Origin: Halovivax cerinus
GTDB taxonomy: Archaea; Halobacteriota; Halobacteria; Halobacteriales; Natrialbaceae
Assembly: GCF_024498195.1 (NCBI RefSeq)
Contig: NZ_CP101824.1
Coordinates: forward strand, 2,170,001-2,234,000
Direction: 5' to 3'
Length of the DNA stretch: 64,000 nucleotides
Positions 1 through 8,227 of this stretch are shown in pieces; position 1 is the first letter of the stretch, and each line of letters opens with the position of its first letter. The notes below the pieces were generated by a model that made no database searches, was not told the DNA's origin, and was given only the letters and a program-made list of their open reading frames with translations. Position numbers and translations under genes: made by a program.

Positions 1-1
1 G

Positions 2-454
2 CTGACCGACGCCTATCTCGATGCGTACGACCCGAGCGCGGTTCGCTTTCGCGACGGGGCCGCTCGAATACTCGACCGGGCGCGCGCCGCGACCGACGCT
101 GTGGGATTGATCACGAACGGCAGCCGACCGACGCAGGTTCCGAAACTCGAAACTCTCGGGATCGAGGACGCGTTCGACGTCTCCGTCTTCGTCGACCCTG
201 ACGACGGCGTCCCGCCGAAACCCGATCCCGTCCCGTTCGAGCGCGCGCTCACCTCGCTCGGCGCGACGCCGGAGCGCACGATCCACGTCGGCGACGCGCC
301 CTACGCGGACGTCGCCGGCGCGAACGCGGTCGGGATGGATTCGGCCTGGCTGGCCGCGGGCCACGACGTCGGTGCCGGTGATCCCACCGCTGATTCACAG
401 CACGAACCGACCTACGAACTCTCCTCGCTTTCTGCCCTCTCGGCGCTGCTCTGA
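2..454 (+). CDS. HAD-family hydrolase, 5' end outside window
   Basis: The frame is open from base 2 to the stop at 454, so the gene starts upstream of the window. The protein contains the HAD motifs II and III: an ITNG segment (codons near 108-119) for motif II, a lysine in the PPKPDP loop, and HVGDAPYADVAGA for motif IV. This matches small phosphatases of the 2-haloacid dehalogenase/phosphoglycolate phosphatase type. The N-terminal DxDxT nucleophile is missing because of the window edge. The last 43 bases overlap the convergent gene on the other strand. The substrate cannot be predicted. Confidence 0.85.
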   Translation: MTDAYLDAYDPSAVRFRDGAARILDRARAATDAVGLITNGSRPTQVPKLETLGIEDAFDVSVFVDPDDGVPPKPDPVPFERALTSLGATPERTIHVGDAPYADVAGANAVGMDSAWLAAGHDVGAGDPTADSQHEPTYELSSLSALSALL

Positions 455-1020
455 GACGGCTCGTCCACACCGGACCGCACCGTCGGTTCGACCGCGGGCA
501 CCCGATCGCGGTGGACGACGATTCGGTTGTCCGGTCGCTCCGTCGCCCCCTTGATCCGAACCACCAGTGACGCGACCCGCTCGAAGGTATCCGGGAGGGT
601 GAACGAATCGTCTGCGTTCGCGTCGCGTTCGCGACACGTGGCCACGAACGCAGCCAGTTCGCCCGCCATTCCGACCGGCAGGTAGACTACGTCCGGATCG
701 TCCGTCAGCAACTCCTCCCACGTCTCAGCGACGGCTGCGGCGACGCGGCGCGGTCGTCGGATCCGGTCGACGACGGCGTCGGGGTCGGCCACCTCGTCGT
801 CGAGGGCCGCCGAGACCGCCGTGGTTAGCGTCTCTTCGTGGCCTGTGGCCGTCTCGTCCGCGCGCACGAGGTCGGCCAGCGCGTCGCGCTCGGCGGCCGA
901 CACGGCGATCGCGAAGGCGATCGTGTGGCTCGCCGGCGAGACTGTGTAGGTGACGTCGGCCTCGACGTCGTCGAACCGCGCCGTGTTCCCCTCTCCGCGC
1001 AATCGCTCCAGCAGTCCCAT
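412..1020 (-). CDS. Unknown acidic protein, 202 aa
   Basis: The ATG start at 1020 opens a 202-residue frame with the acidic, Ala/Asp-rich composition of haloarchaeal proteins. No catalytic motif, signal peptide or membrane segment is visible. The first 150 residues look folded, with alternating hydrophobic and acidic segments. The last 30 residues (Ser/Glu-rich) look disordered. The 3' end overlaps the convergent HAD gene by 43 bases, which is unusual and leaves the exact C-terminus less certain. I do not recognise the family. Confidence 0.7.
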   Translation of the reverse strand: MGLLERLRGEGNTARFDDVEADVTYTVSPASHTIAFAIAVSAAERDALADLVRADETATGHEETLTTAVSAALDDEVADPDAVVDRIRRPRRVAAAVAETWEELLTDDPDVVYLPVGMAGELAAFVATCRERDANADDSFTLPDTFERVASLVVRIKGATERPDNRIVVHRDRVPAVEPTVRSGVDEPSQSSAERAESEESS

Positions 1021-1175
1021 ACACCTCGTTCTCCCGGCACCGAATAAAGTCCCCCGTCTCGACTCGACGCGCTCGGGTTCGTCGTGTGGTCACGCTCGCC
1101 CGTTCGCGTTCGAACGTGCCCGTCCGTCGCGATCGGTCGTGACGGCTCCGCCGTCCGATCGCGCTCGGACCGCGG

Positions 1176-1736
1176 CTACCAGTCGTCGCCCAGGGCCGCC
1201 CGCGCATCGTCGTACTCGTTCGTGGTCGTCCAGGTGCGGCCGCTCTCGACGTGTTCGACGACGAGCGAGCCCCCGCAGTCGCCGCAGTGGTAGCGATCCG
1301 GCGACGTGACTGGTTTCGACGCCCGATGCCGTCGCAGGGTCCAGTCACAGTCTGACTGCCGGCAACGGAGTCGATACCGCGGTTTCGTGAAGGATTCGCA
1401 GTGGACGGAGACGTCGAACTCGTCCGCGCGCTCGCGAAACCGCGGGCCGTGGTCCGACTCGCCGAAGCGCTGAAACTCCCAGGCGTGGATCAGTTCGTGG
1501 CGGACGACCGCCTCGAACGCGTCGCGCTCGAACGTCTCGTAGGCCCGCCGCGAGATGACGATCGTCGCCGTCTCCTCGTCTGCGTTCCACCGGCACGCGC
1601 CGGCGCGACGCTTGGCACGCGGCGAGACCGCCCAGTCGACCGCGTCTATGTCGACGCCGATCTCGTCGGCGACCGACCGGGCGTGGACGCGAGCGTGGGC
1701 GAGGATCTCCTCGTTCGTCGGGGCGATCCGCGACAC
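1176..1736 (-). CDS. SprT-like zinc metalloprotein
   Basis: A GTG start at 1736 gives 186 residues and removes a long non-conserved extension that would run under the divergent gene. The HELIHAWE motif (residues about 80-87) is the HExxH zinc site of SprT/Spartan-like proteins. It is followed by a C-terminal zinc ribbon with cysteine pairs near residues 125-130 and 151-154 (CGDC). Eukaryotic relatives degrade DNA-protein crosslinks, but the archaeal role is not established. The start lies about 135 bases from the divergent nucleoside permease gene. No ATG is available near the conserved region, so the start choice is moderately sure. Confidence 0.85.
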   Translation of the reverse strand: MSRIAPTNEEILAHARVHARSVADEIGVDIDAVDWAVSPRAKRRAGACRWNADEETATIVISRRAYETFERDAFEAVVRHELIHAWEFQRFGESDHGPRFRERADEFDVSVHCESFTKPRYRLRCRQSDCDWTLRRHRASKPVTSPDRYHCGDCGGSLVVEHVESGRTWTTTNEYDDARAALGDDW

Positions 1737-1872
1737 GTGTTTCGGTCCGAAGCGTCCGACCGTGATCGTTTCGATCTCGGGGCACGTTGTGTATCCTAGG
1801 TAACAAGACTGTCCGATGTCGTGCGCTCGACCGGCACTCTTTCGGGTATCGGTGGCATCGTCACGGGCACTG

Positions 1873-2883
1873 ATGACGCCCGATGGTCCGACGGTCGGCC
1901 GGTCGTCGCTCGATCTCCCGACGCCAGAACCGCTCGACCCGAACGCGTCGATCCGACCAGCGGTCGTCGTCCTCCCGGCTGTCGCGTTCGACCCGCCCTT
2001 CGACGAGCGAGCGCCGTGGTTGGAGCGCCTCTCGATCGAGGCGGCGTACGACATTCCCGGGACCGACGGCCCGCTGTACGTGACCAGTCCGGACGGCGGC
2101 GTCGCCGTGACGACGACCGGACTTGGAAAGGCCCCGGCAGCAACCACGGTCGCATCGCTCTGGGGGGCCGACGGGCTCGACGTCGCCGGCGCGCACTGGC
2201 TCTCCGCGGGTATCGCCGGCGCGCCGCCCGCCCGTGCGGTCCCGGGTTCCGTATTCCTCGCCGACGCGATCCTCGACTGGGACCGCAAGCACCGCTGGGA
2301 CCCCGCCGAAGTTGGCGATACAACCGCCGACCGCGACTCCGGACTGCACCCTCCCGATGCCGACTCGAACGACCACGCTCCGATCGCAATCGAGCAACTC
2401 TCCTACCTCCCCGAGGCGTCACTGATCGATCTCGATCCCGACCTGGTGTCGCTCGCGGCGGCCGCCGCCGAGAACGTCGACCTAGACGAGGACGACGCTG
2501 TTCGGTCGTACCAGGACCGCTACCCGCAATCGCCGGCTCACGGGCCGCGCGTCGGCGTCGGTTCGACGGTGACGAGCGACGAGTTCTGGCACGGCAGCGC
2601 CCTCGCTCGCGAGGTCGACTCGCTCTGTCGGTCCTACGACATCGAACCCTACGTCACGACCCAGATGGAAGACGCCGCGACGGCGACCGCGCTCGCTCGC
2701 TTCGACGCCGTCGACCGGTACCTGAGCCTGCGGGCGGTGGCGAACTACGACCGGCCCGCGCCGGGCGAGACCGTCCACGACAGCTTCGAGGGTATCGACG
2801 AGTCGGTGTCGCTGGCGACGGAAAACGTGGCCCGAGTCGGTGCGGCGATCGTCGAACGACTGCGTGACGACGGTCGAAACTGA
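1873..2883 (+). CDS. Purine nucleoside permease (NUP) family protein
   Basis: The 336-residue protein begins at ATG 1873, an internal start chosen over one 57 bases upstream because the conserved region begins only near residue 30 (RPAVVVLPAVAFDPPFDERAPW). Segments such as VTTTGLGKAPAATTVASL and HWLSAGIAGAPP are typical of the NUP family. Despite its name the family is related to nucleoside phosphorylases rather than to transporters, and no membrane segments are present here. An acidic insertion lies near residues 145-175. It probably acts on nucleosides, but the reaction is an inference. Confidence 0.8.
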   Translation: MTPDGPTVGRSSLDLPTPEPLDPNASIRPAVVVLPAVAFDPPFDERAPWLERLSIEAAYDIPGTDGPLYVTSPDGGVAVTTTGLGKAPAATTVASLWGADGLDVAGAHWLSAGIAGAPPARAVPGSVFLADAILDWDRKHRWDPAEVGDTTADRDSGLHPPDADSNDHAPIAIEQLSYLPEASLIDLDPDLVSLAAAAAENVDLDEDDAVRSYQDRYPQSPAHGPRVGVGSTVTSDEFWHGSALAREVDSLCRSYDIEPYVTTQMEDAATATALARFDAVDRYLSLRAVANYDRPAPGETVHDSFEGIDESVSLATENVARVGAAIVERLRDDGRN

Positions 2884-2912
2884 CAGACGCGGGAGGCACC
2901 GTCACCCACGTC

Positions 2913-3082
2913 GCACTCGACGGCGAGGCCTGCTTAGCACTCGTGGGCACGGCCTGCTTAGCACTCGTGGGCACGGCCTGCTTAGCACTCGTGGGCACGG
3001 CCTGCTTAGCACTCGTGGGCACGGCCTGCTTAGCACTCGTGGGCACGGCCTGCTTAGCACTCGTCGGAACGGCCTGCTTAGC
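2913..3082. repeat. 24-bp tandem repeat at the ADHS gene end
   Basis: Seven 24-bp units lie directly next to the 3' end of the ADHS gene and are copies of its last eight codons, stop included. On the minus strand each unit ends in a TAA at 24-base spacing (stop triplets at 2934, 2958, 2982, 3006, 3030, 3054 and 3078). Five central units are identical. The outermost unit keeps the exact 21-base sequence of the coding copy (2913-2933 equals 3081-3101). There are no spacers, so it is not a CRISPR array. Confidence 0.95.
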
Positions 3083-3872
3083 ACTCGACGGCGAGGCCTG
3101 CTTTCTCCAGCGCCGTCTCGACGCGCTGGTCGTCGTGTACGACTGCGGAGACCGCTCGCGTGATGGCTTCCGGATCCTCGTGCTGGAATATCGATCGGCC
3201 CATCGAGACGCCCGCCGCCCCGCCATCTACGGCCCCCCGGACCATCTCCAGGGTCTCGCGGTCCGAGCCGCGCGACCCGCCGGCGATGAGGACGGGCAGG
3301 CGCGTCGATTCGACGACGTGTTCGAAGCTGTCGGCGTCGCCGCTGTAGCCCGTCTTGACGAGGTCGGCGCCGACCTCCTCGGCGAGTCGAACGGCGTGGC
3401 CGAGGGCGTCGGGTTCGTCGCCGTCGAGGCCGGGCCCGCGGGCGTAGGCCATCGCGAGAACGGGGATGCCGAGGCGGTCCGCGTCGGCGGTGACCTCGGC
3501 GAGCTGGGCCAGCTGGTCGGGTTCGTGGTCCGAACCGACGTTGATGTGGAAGGAGACGGCGTCGGCGCCCGCGCGGACGGCTTCCGTGACCGTCCCGGTG
3601 AGGCGTTTGTCGTTCTCGTCGGGACCGATCGTCGTCGAGGCGTTCAGGTGAACGACGTATCCCGCGTCGTTCTTGGTGGGGTGGACGCGCGGGGCGATTC
3701 CCTTCTGCGTGAGGACGGCGTCGGCGCCCCCTCGCGTCACCGCGTCGATCGTCGATTCGATGTTTTTCAGTCCGCGAACGGCACCGAGCGTGATGCCGTG
3801 GTCCATCGGTACCATCAGGTACCGATCCCCTGTCCGTAGCCGGGCCAGCCGCGCGTCGCGTCCGACGGTCAT
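3078..3872 (-). CDS. 2-amino-3,7-dideoxy-D-threo-hept-6-ulosonate synthase (ADHS)
   Basis: This is a class I aldolase-fold enzyme of the archaeal route to 3-dehydroquinate, which replaces the first shikimate step found in bacteria. The MVPMDHGITLG start of the barrel, the Schiff-base lysine in DLVKTGYSG and the phosphate-binding IAGGSRGSDRE and GAAGVSMGRSIFQ segments are all present. The ATG at 3872 (264 residues) is preferred over one 18 bases upstream because homologous barrels start here. It lies 26 bases after trpA and is probably the fourth gene of the trpCBA operon, linking chorismate supply to tryptophan. Its stop codon is the first of seven tandem stops in a 24-bp repeat. Confidence 0.93.
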   Translation of the reverse strand: MTVGRDARLARLRTGDRYLMVPMDHGITLGAVRGLKNIESTIDAVTRGGADAVLTQKGIAPRVHPTKNDAGYVVHLNASTTIGPDENDKRLTGTVTEAVRAGADAVSFHINVGSDHEPDQLAQLAEVTADADRLGIPVLAMAYARGPGLDGDEPDALGHAVRLAEEVGADLVKTGYSGDADSFEHVVESTRLPVLIAGGSRGSDRETLEMVRGAVDGGAAGVSMGRSIFQHEDPEAITRAVSAVVHDDQRVETALEKAGLAVEC

Positions 3873-3898
3873 ATTGAGACTGTGTAGCAACCTCTCGA

Positions 3899-4759
3899 CT
3901 ATGATCGTTCTGGTTCCGGTATTGCGTTCGCGTCGGTCCCGGCTCGCGCACCACGCTTCAGTTCGCGCGCCGTCGCTTCGAGCGCCCGCTCGGGGTCGTC
4001 GCTCGTGGCGGCCAGTTCGACCAGCGCGCTGCCGACGACGACGCCGTCGGCCCCGGCGGCGACGATCTCGCGGGCGTGTTCGGGTTCACTCACGCCGAAC
4101 CCGACGGCGACCGGGACGTCCGCGCCGTCCAGTCGTTTCAGGCTCTCGTGGGTCGCCGTCGAGACGTCGGTCCGCGCGCCAGTCGTCCCCAGTCGCGCCT
4201 GAACGTACGCGAATCCGCTCGTCGTCGAGAGCAGCGTCTCCAGACGCTCGCCCTCGGTCGTCGGCGCGACGATCGCGATGAGGTCCAGTCCCGCGGCCTC
4301 GCAGGCCTCGCGTACGCCACCCGCTTCCGACGCGGGCAGGTCGGGGATGATGACGCCGTCGAGGCCGGCGTCGGCGGCCCGCTCGACGAAGGGCGCGACG
4401 TCGGTGCCCGACTCGGCCGGACCGTATTGCATCAGGAGGTTCGTGTAGGTCATCACGACCAGCGGTGCGTCCGTCTCGATGGATTCGACGAGGTCGAAGA
4501 ACGAGTCTGGTGTGGTCCCGGCCTCCAGGGCGCGGGAAATCGCCGACTGGATCGTCGGCCCCTCCGCGATGGGCTCCGAGAACGGTAGGCCGAGTTCGAT
4601 CACGTCCGCGCCGCCGCGGTCGAGCGCCTCCACGTAGCGCGTCGTCGAGGCGAGATCCGGATCGCCTGCGGTGAGATAGGTGATCAGCGCCGGGTGGTTC
4701 TCGCGGATCGCCGCCTCGATCGCCGAGTCGGTCTCGACGACTCGTCGGTCGTCACTCAT
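3899..4759 (-). CDS. trpA: Tryptophan synthase alpha chain
   Basis: The 286-residue protein cleaves indole-3-glycerol phosphate and channels indole to TrpB. Conserved parts include [10 protein letters not shown] near the N-terminus, [20 protein letters not shown] with the catalytic Glu of IELG, the IIPDLP loop and the [10 protein letters not shown] phosphate site. The second acid, Asp in the bacterial PLADG motif, is Glu here (IAEG). Its ATG overlaps the trpB stop by 4 bases (ATGA), which suggests translational coupling. Third gene of the trpC-trpB-trpA-ADHS operon. Confidence 0.97.
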   Translation of the reverse strand: MSDDRRVVETDSAIEAAIRENHPALITYLTAGDPDLASTTRYVEALDRGGADVIELGLPFSEPIAEGPTIQSAISRALEAGTTPDSFFDLVESIETDAPLVVMTYTNLLMQYGPAESGTDVAPFVERAADAGLDGVIIPDLPASEAGGVREACEAAGLDLIAIVAPTTEGERLETLLSTTSGFAYVQARLGTTGARTDVSTATHESLKRLDGADVPVAVGFGVSEPEHAREIVAAGADGVVVGSALVELAATSDDPERALEATARELKRGARAGTDANAIPEPERS

Positions 4760-6183
4760 CCGTCGAACACCTCCACGTCGGGCGCGGTCTCGATGTCGCG
4801 CCGGTCGGTTTCCTCCAGAACGGTCTCCAGATCCTTGTCGCCCCGTCCGGAGACGGTCACGACGACCAGGTCGCCGAGATCGGCGTCCCCCGTTTCGCCC
4901 GACGCGTCGCCGCCCCTGTCGGACACGTCGCCGCCTCTGCCTGACGCGTCGTCGTTCCTGTCGGACACGTCGCCGTCCTCGTCCGTCGCGTCGGCGTCCG
5001 GTCCACAGGTCTCCTCGAGGTAGGCGAGCGCGTGACTCGATTCCAGGGCGGGAATAATCCCTTCGAGCCGCGAGAGACGGTGAAACGCGGTGAGCGTCGC
5101 GTCGTCGTCGACCGTCGCGGGCGTCACCCGGTCCCGGTCGACCAGCTCGGCCAGCTCCGGCCCGACGCCGGCGTAGTCCAGGCCCGCGCTGATACTGTGT
5201 GATTCGACGACTTGCCCGTCCTCGGTCTGGAGGAGCTTGGTCAGCGCGCCGTGGAGGACGCCCTCGGTGCCGGTCGACAGCGACGCAGAGTTCGGCGCCA
5301 CGCCGGACTCCTCGTCGATACCGAGGTCGGAGCCGCCGGCTTCGACGGCGTGGAGGGCGACGTCAGCGGTGGCGTCGCCTTCGGAATCTGCGTCCGCAGG
5401 CCGCTCGTCTTCAACGAACGCGGCGAACGTGCCCATCGTGTTCGAGCCACCGCCGGCGCAGGCGACGACGTCGTCCGGGAGGCGCGCGGCCTCGTCGCGG
5501 ATCTGGGTGCGGATCTCCTCGCCGATGACGGCCTGGAAGTCCCGAACGAGTGCGGGGAATGGGTGCGGCCCGACGACCGATCCGACGGCGTAGTGGGTCG
5601 TCTCGACGCTGCCCGCCCAGTCACGCATCGTCTCGTTGATCGCTTCCTTCAGCGTCGCGCTGCCGGCATCGACCGGCGTCACCTCGGCGCCGCTCATCCG
5701 CATCCGGTAGACGTTGGGTCGCTGGCGGTTGACGTCGACCCGGCCCATGTAGATCTCGCAGGGCACGTCGAGGTGGGCGGCGGCCATCGCCGTCGCAGTG
5801 CCGTGCTGGCCGGCACCGGTCTCGGCGATGACGCGGTCTTTGCCCATGTACGTCGCGAGGAGGACCTGCCCGAGCGCGTTGTTAAGCTTGTGCGCACCGC
5901 CGTGGACGAGGTCTTCGCGCTTGAGATAGATATCGCGGCCGTAGCGCTCGCTCAGGGCGTCCGCGCGCTGAAGCGGTGTCGGCCGGCCGGCGAAGGTCCG
6001 CAGGTGCTCGCGCAGTTCGTCGCGAAAGCCGTCCTCGTTGTGCAGGACGTAGCGCTCGTGGGCGTCGACGAGTTCGGCCAGCGCGGGCACCAGCGCCTCG
6101 GGCACGTACTGGCCACCGTACGGTCCGAACCGGCCCGCTGTGTCGGCCATCGTCTCGCGTCCACCGATCGAGGAGTCACTCAC
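4756..6183 (-). CDS. trpB: Tryptophan synthase beta chain
   Basis: This is the PLP enzyme that joins indole and serine. The PLP lysine is in [13 protein letters not shown], and the phosphate loop [10 protein letters not shown] and the [10 protein letters not shown] segment are clear. A GTG start at 6183 overlaps the trpC stop by 4 bases. A second possible start is the ATG at 6150, just before [13 protein letters not shown]. At 475 residues it is longer than a typical TrpB (about 400), owing to an acidic insertion near residues 280-300 and a low-complexity Asp/Gly/Ser stretch (about residues 405-440) close to the C-terminus, encoded by imperfect DNA repeats. Confidence 0.96.
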   Translation of the reverse strand: MSDSSIGGRETMADTAGRFGPYGGQYVPEALVPALAELVDAHERYVLHNEDGFRDELREHLRTFAGRPTPLQRADALSERYGRDIYLKREDLVHGGAHKLNNALGQVLLATYMGKDRVIAETGAGQHGTATAMAAAHLDVPCEIYMGRVDVNRQRPNVYRMRMSGAEVTPVDAGSATLKEAINETMRDWAGSVETTHYAVGSVVGPHPFPALVRDFQAVIGEEIRTQIRDEAARLPDDVVACAGGGSNTMGTFAAFVEDERPADADSEGDATADVALHAVEAGGSDLGIDEESGVAPNSASLSTGTEGVLHGALTKLLQTEDGQVVESHSISAGLDYAGVGPELAELVDRDRVTPATVDDDATLTAFHRLSRLEGIIPALESSHALAYLEETCGPDADATDEDGDVSDRNDDASGRGGDVSDRGGDASGETGDADLGDLVVVTVSGRGDKDLETVLEETDRRDIETAPDVEVFDG

Positions 6184-7064
6184 GCGGCATCCACCCCCTG
6201 TTCGCTGGTCGAACGAGCCTTCGGGTCGGCGTCGGTCCGACCGTCTTCTGGCCGTCCGGCCTCGACCAGCCGTCGCGTGTTCGCCTCCACGTCGCCGTCC
6301 ATTATCGCGCTCCCAACGAGCAAGGCGTCTGCACCCGCCCCTCGCAGTCGGCGCACGTCGTCCGGCGTCGACACACCACTCTCGGCGACGAGCGTGACGT
6401 CCGCGAGTCGATCCGTGAGATTGTCGGCCGCGGCGAGCCCGTTCGCCGTCCCACCGTCCCCGGTCGACCCGACGACGTGCTCGAACGTCGAGAGGTCGAC
6501 CTCGAGGGCGGCCAGATCGCGATTGTTGATACCGACGAATCGCGCGCCGGCGTCGAGCGCCGCGCGTAGTTCCTCGCGGGTGTGTACTTCCACCAGCACC
6601 TGGAAGCCTCGATCCCGGGCGGCGGTGACCAGTCCGGGGAGGTCATCGACGAACCGAGCGATCACCAGGACGAGGTCGGCGGCGACGACGTCGAGATGCT
6701 CCTCGCGGAGAATGAAGTCCTTCCTGAGGACCGGGACGTCGACAGCCTGGCGGACGCGTTCGAGGGCCTCCGGCGACCCCCCGAAGTGATCCGGTTCCGT
6801 CAGTACCGAGAGCGCGGTTGCGCCGCCCGCTATCATCGCCCGGGCCAGCTCGACGGGATCGTCGGTTCGTCTCCCGTCGGTCGTCGGACTCGTCGGTTTG
6901 ATCTCGGCGACGATCGGGACCCGGCCGTCGGATTCGGCGTCCCGTATCGCCTGGGGGAGTGACCGCGGCGACACGGCGAGGGGTGTTCCATCCGGCTGCG
7001 ATCGGTCTCTCGCCGCCGTCAGGATCGACCGAACTGGCGCGGCGAGTTCGTTACAAGTCATCAT
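6180..7064 (-). CDS. trpC: Indole-3-glycerol phosphate synthase
   Basis: The 294-residue protein catalyses ring closure of the anthranilate derivative to indole-3-glycerol phosphate. It shows the [10 protein letters not shown] strand, VLRKDFI, GINNRDL, VAESGV and ALLVGSAIM segments in the expected order of the TIM barrel. Tandem ATGs at 7064 and 7061 follow a TATA-like box and a short inverted repeat, so this is the first gene of the operon. A longer frame upstream overlaps the divergent MGMT-like gene and is rejected. The stop overlaps trpB (GTGA). Confidence 0.96.
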   Translation of the reverse strand: MMTCNELAAPVRSILTAARDRSQPDGTPLAVSPRSLPQAIRDAESDGRVPIVAEIKPTSPTTDGRRTDDPVELARAMIAGGATALSVLTEPDHFGGSPEALERVRQAVDVPVLRKDFILREEHLDVVAADLVLVIARFVDDLPGLVTAARDRGFQVLVEVHTREELRAALDAGARFVGINNRDLAALEVDLSTFEHVVGSTGDGGTANGLAAADNLTDRLADVTLVAESGVSTPDDVRRLRGAGADALLVGSAIMDGDVEANTRRLVEAGRPEDGRTDADPKARSTSEQGVDAA

Positions 7065-7065
7065 C

Positions 7066-7093
7066 GTACACCAATGTACTGATTTATACATAA
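7066..7093 (-). promoter_or_regulatory. trpC promoter with 5-4-5 inverted repeat
   Basis: Read on the minus strand, a TATA-like stretch (TTATGTATAAAT, 7080-7091) is followed by the perfect inverted repeat GTACA-ttgg-TGTAC (7066-7079), which ends one base before the trpC start. This is where transcription would begin, so a bound repressor could block it. The half-site resembles the TGTACA TRP box bound by TrpY in Methanothermobacter, but no TrpY homologue is seen in this window, so an operator role is inference. Confidence 0.5.
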
Positions 7094-7220
7094 GGCTTGC
7101 GCGTCTCGCCGCGGTCCGGGGACCGACGACGAACTGGAGACCAGGCTGACCGACGATGAACTCGTGGCCGACGACCGACGGGACCGAATCTTCAAGGGGG
7201 TCGCTCACCTCCGACCCGAC

Positions 7221-7682
7221 ATGGAAGACGCTGGGATCTACGCGCGTGAGGTTCCCTTTCTCGACGGCTACGTGCAGGTCGGAATCGCGAGCGGTCGCGT
7301 GCTCTCCGTCTCGTTTCCGGCCCAGCCGGACGCGGATGCCACGTCGGACCATCCCGTTCTCGATCGGATCGTCGAGTACCTCGACGGCGTCTCGGACGTC
7401 TCGTTCGACGACGTCACCGTGGCGCTGACCGTGCCGACCGACCAGCGTTCCGTGCTCGAGCAGGTTCGGACGATCCCCTACGGCGAGAGCATCGACGTCG
7501 CCGGTCTCGCCGCGATGACGCCAGACGTCGACCCGGACGACGAGGACGATCTGATCCTCGTTCGAACGGCGCTCGAGGCGAATCCGGCGCCACTTCTCAT
7601 CCCCGACCACCGCGTCCGCGACGGACCGAGCGCTGCCCCGCCGTCCGTCGAGCAACGACTCAGGTCGCTCGAAGGTCTCTAG
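7221..7682 (+). CDS. MGMT-like protein lacking the catalytic cysteine
   Basis: The 153-residue protein has the C-terminal fold of O6-alkylguanine-DNA alkyltransferases: an IPYGESIDV segment followed by the helix [14 protein letters not shown] and the active loop. Where alkyltransferases have PCHRV this protein has PDHRV, so the alkyl-accepting Cys is Asp. It therefore cannot be a standard suicide repair enzyme and resembles alkyltransferase-like (ATL) proteins, which flag lesions for excision repair. The ATG at 7221 is chosen. A GTG at 7164 would add 19 residues of weak character. It is divergent from trpC. Confidence 0.85.
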   Translation: MEDAGIYAREVPFLDGYVQVGIASGRVLSVSFPAQPDADATSDHPVLDRIVEYLDGVSDVSFDDVTVALTVPTDQRSVLEQVRTIPYGESIDVAGLAAMTPDVDPDDEDDLILVRTALEANPAPLLIPDHRVRDGPSAAPPSVEQRLRSLEGL

Positions 7683-7711
7683 TCGACGGGCGCACACCGC
7701 CACGCACCGCG

Positions 7712-7745
<34 letters not shown>

Positions 7746-7780
7746 ACGATCACGTCCACATCACGTGCCGGCCGCGTGTC

Positions 7781-8143
7781 CTAGCCGGCGATCCAGACGG
7801 CGTAGACGTACGCGAGGAGCCCACCGAAGACGAGCAGCGACGCCACCTGGCTCGCGACGGTGATCACGACCCCGGCCAGCAACCCGGCAACCCAGACGAG
7901 TTCCGCCAGTCCGCCGAGTGCGAGCCCAGCACCACCGATCAGCAGGATGGTCTCTCCCTCGCTGGCCTCGGTGATCACTACCACGCCGATTCCAGCGGCG
8001 ATGAACCCGAAGAGCGCCGCACTCGCCAGTCCGAGGAGCGACGATTCGAGGGCGATGGAGCCGATCCAGGTCGCGAAGTATGCGACGACACCGACGAGGA
8101 GCACTCGCTGCGTCCACGCGGGCGCGGTCCGAAGCTGATTCAT
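7781..8143 (-). CDS. Small integral membrane protein
   Basis: The 120-residue protein starts at ATG 8143 (a GTG six bases upstream is the alternative). It has about four hydrophobic segments covering most of its length after a polar start of about 10 residues. No catalytic motif is visible. It lies 85 bases downstream of the CPBP protease gene on the same strand and may be cotranscribed with lonB and that gene. Function unknown. Confidence 0.75.
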   Translation of the reverse strand: MNQLRTAPAWTQRVLLVGVVAYFATWIGSIALESSLLGLASAALFGFIAAGIGVVVITEASEGETILLIGGAGLALGGLAELVWVAGLLAGVVITVASQVASLLVFGGLLAYVYAVWIAG

Positions 8144-8227
8144 GGGCACACGTTCGCCCGCAGCGCATTAGTAGCGCCGATACTCGGGGGAGCCCGTCAC
8201 CACTCCGCGGACCGGCGCTCACTCCGG

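Noticed and set aside
2913-3082. Possible CRISPR array
   Set aside because: Units are directly adjacent with no spacers and derive from a gene end, and no cas genes are near.
5212-6789. 525-codon frame opposite trpB and trpC
   Set aside because: It spans two genes of a solid operon on the other strand and has no conserved motif.
7059-7703. Extension of trpC to an upstream start near 7703
   Set aside because: The extension runs under the divergent MGMT-like gene and through the promoter, and its translation is not IGPS-like.
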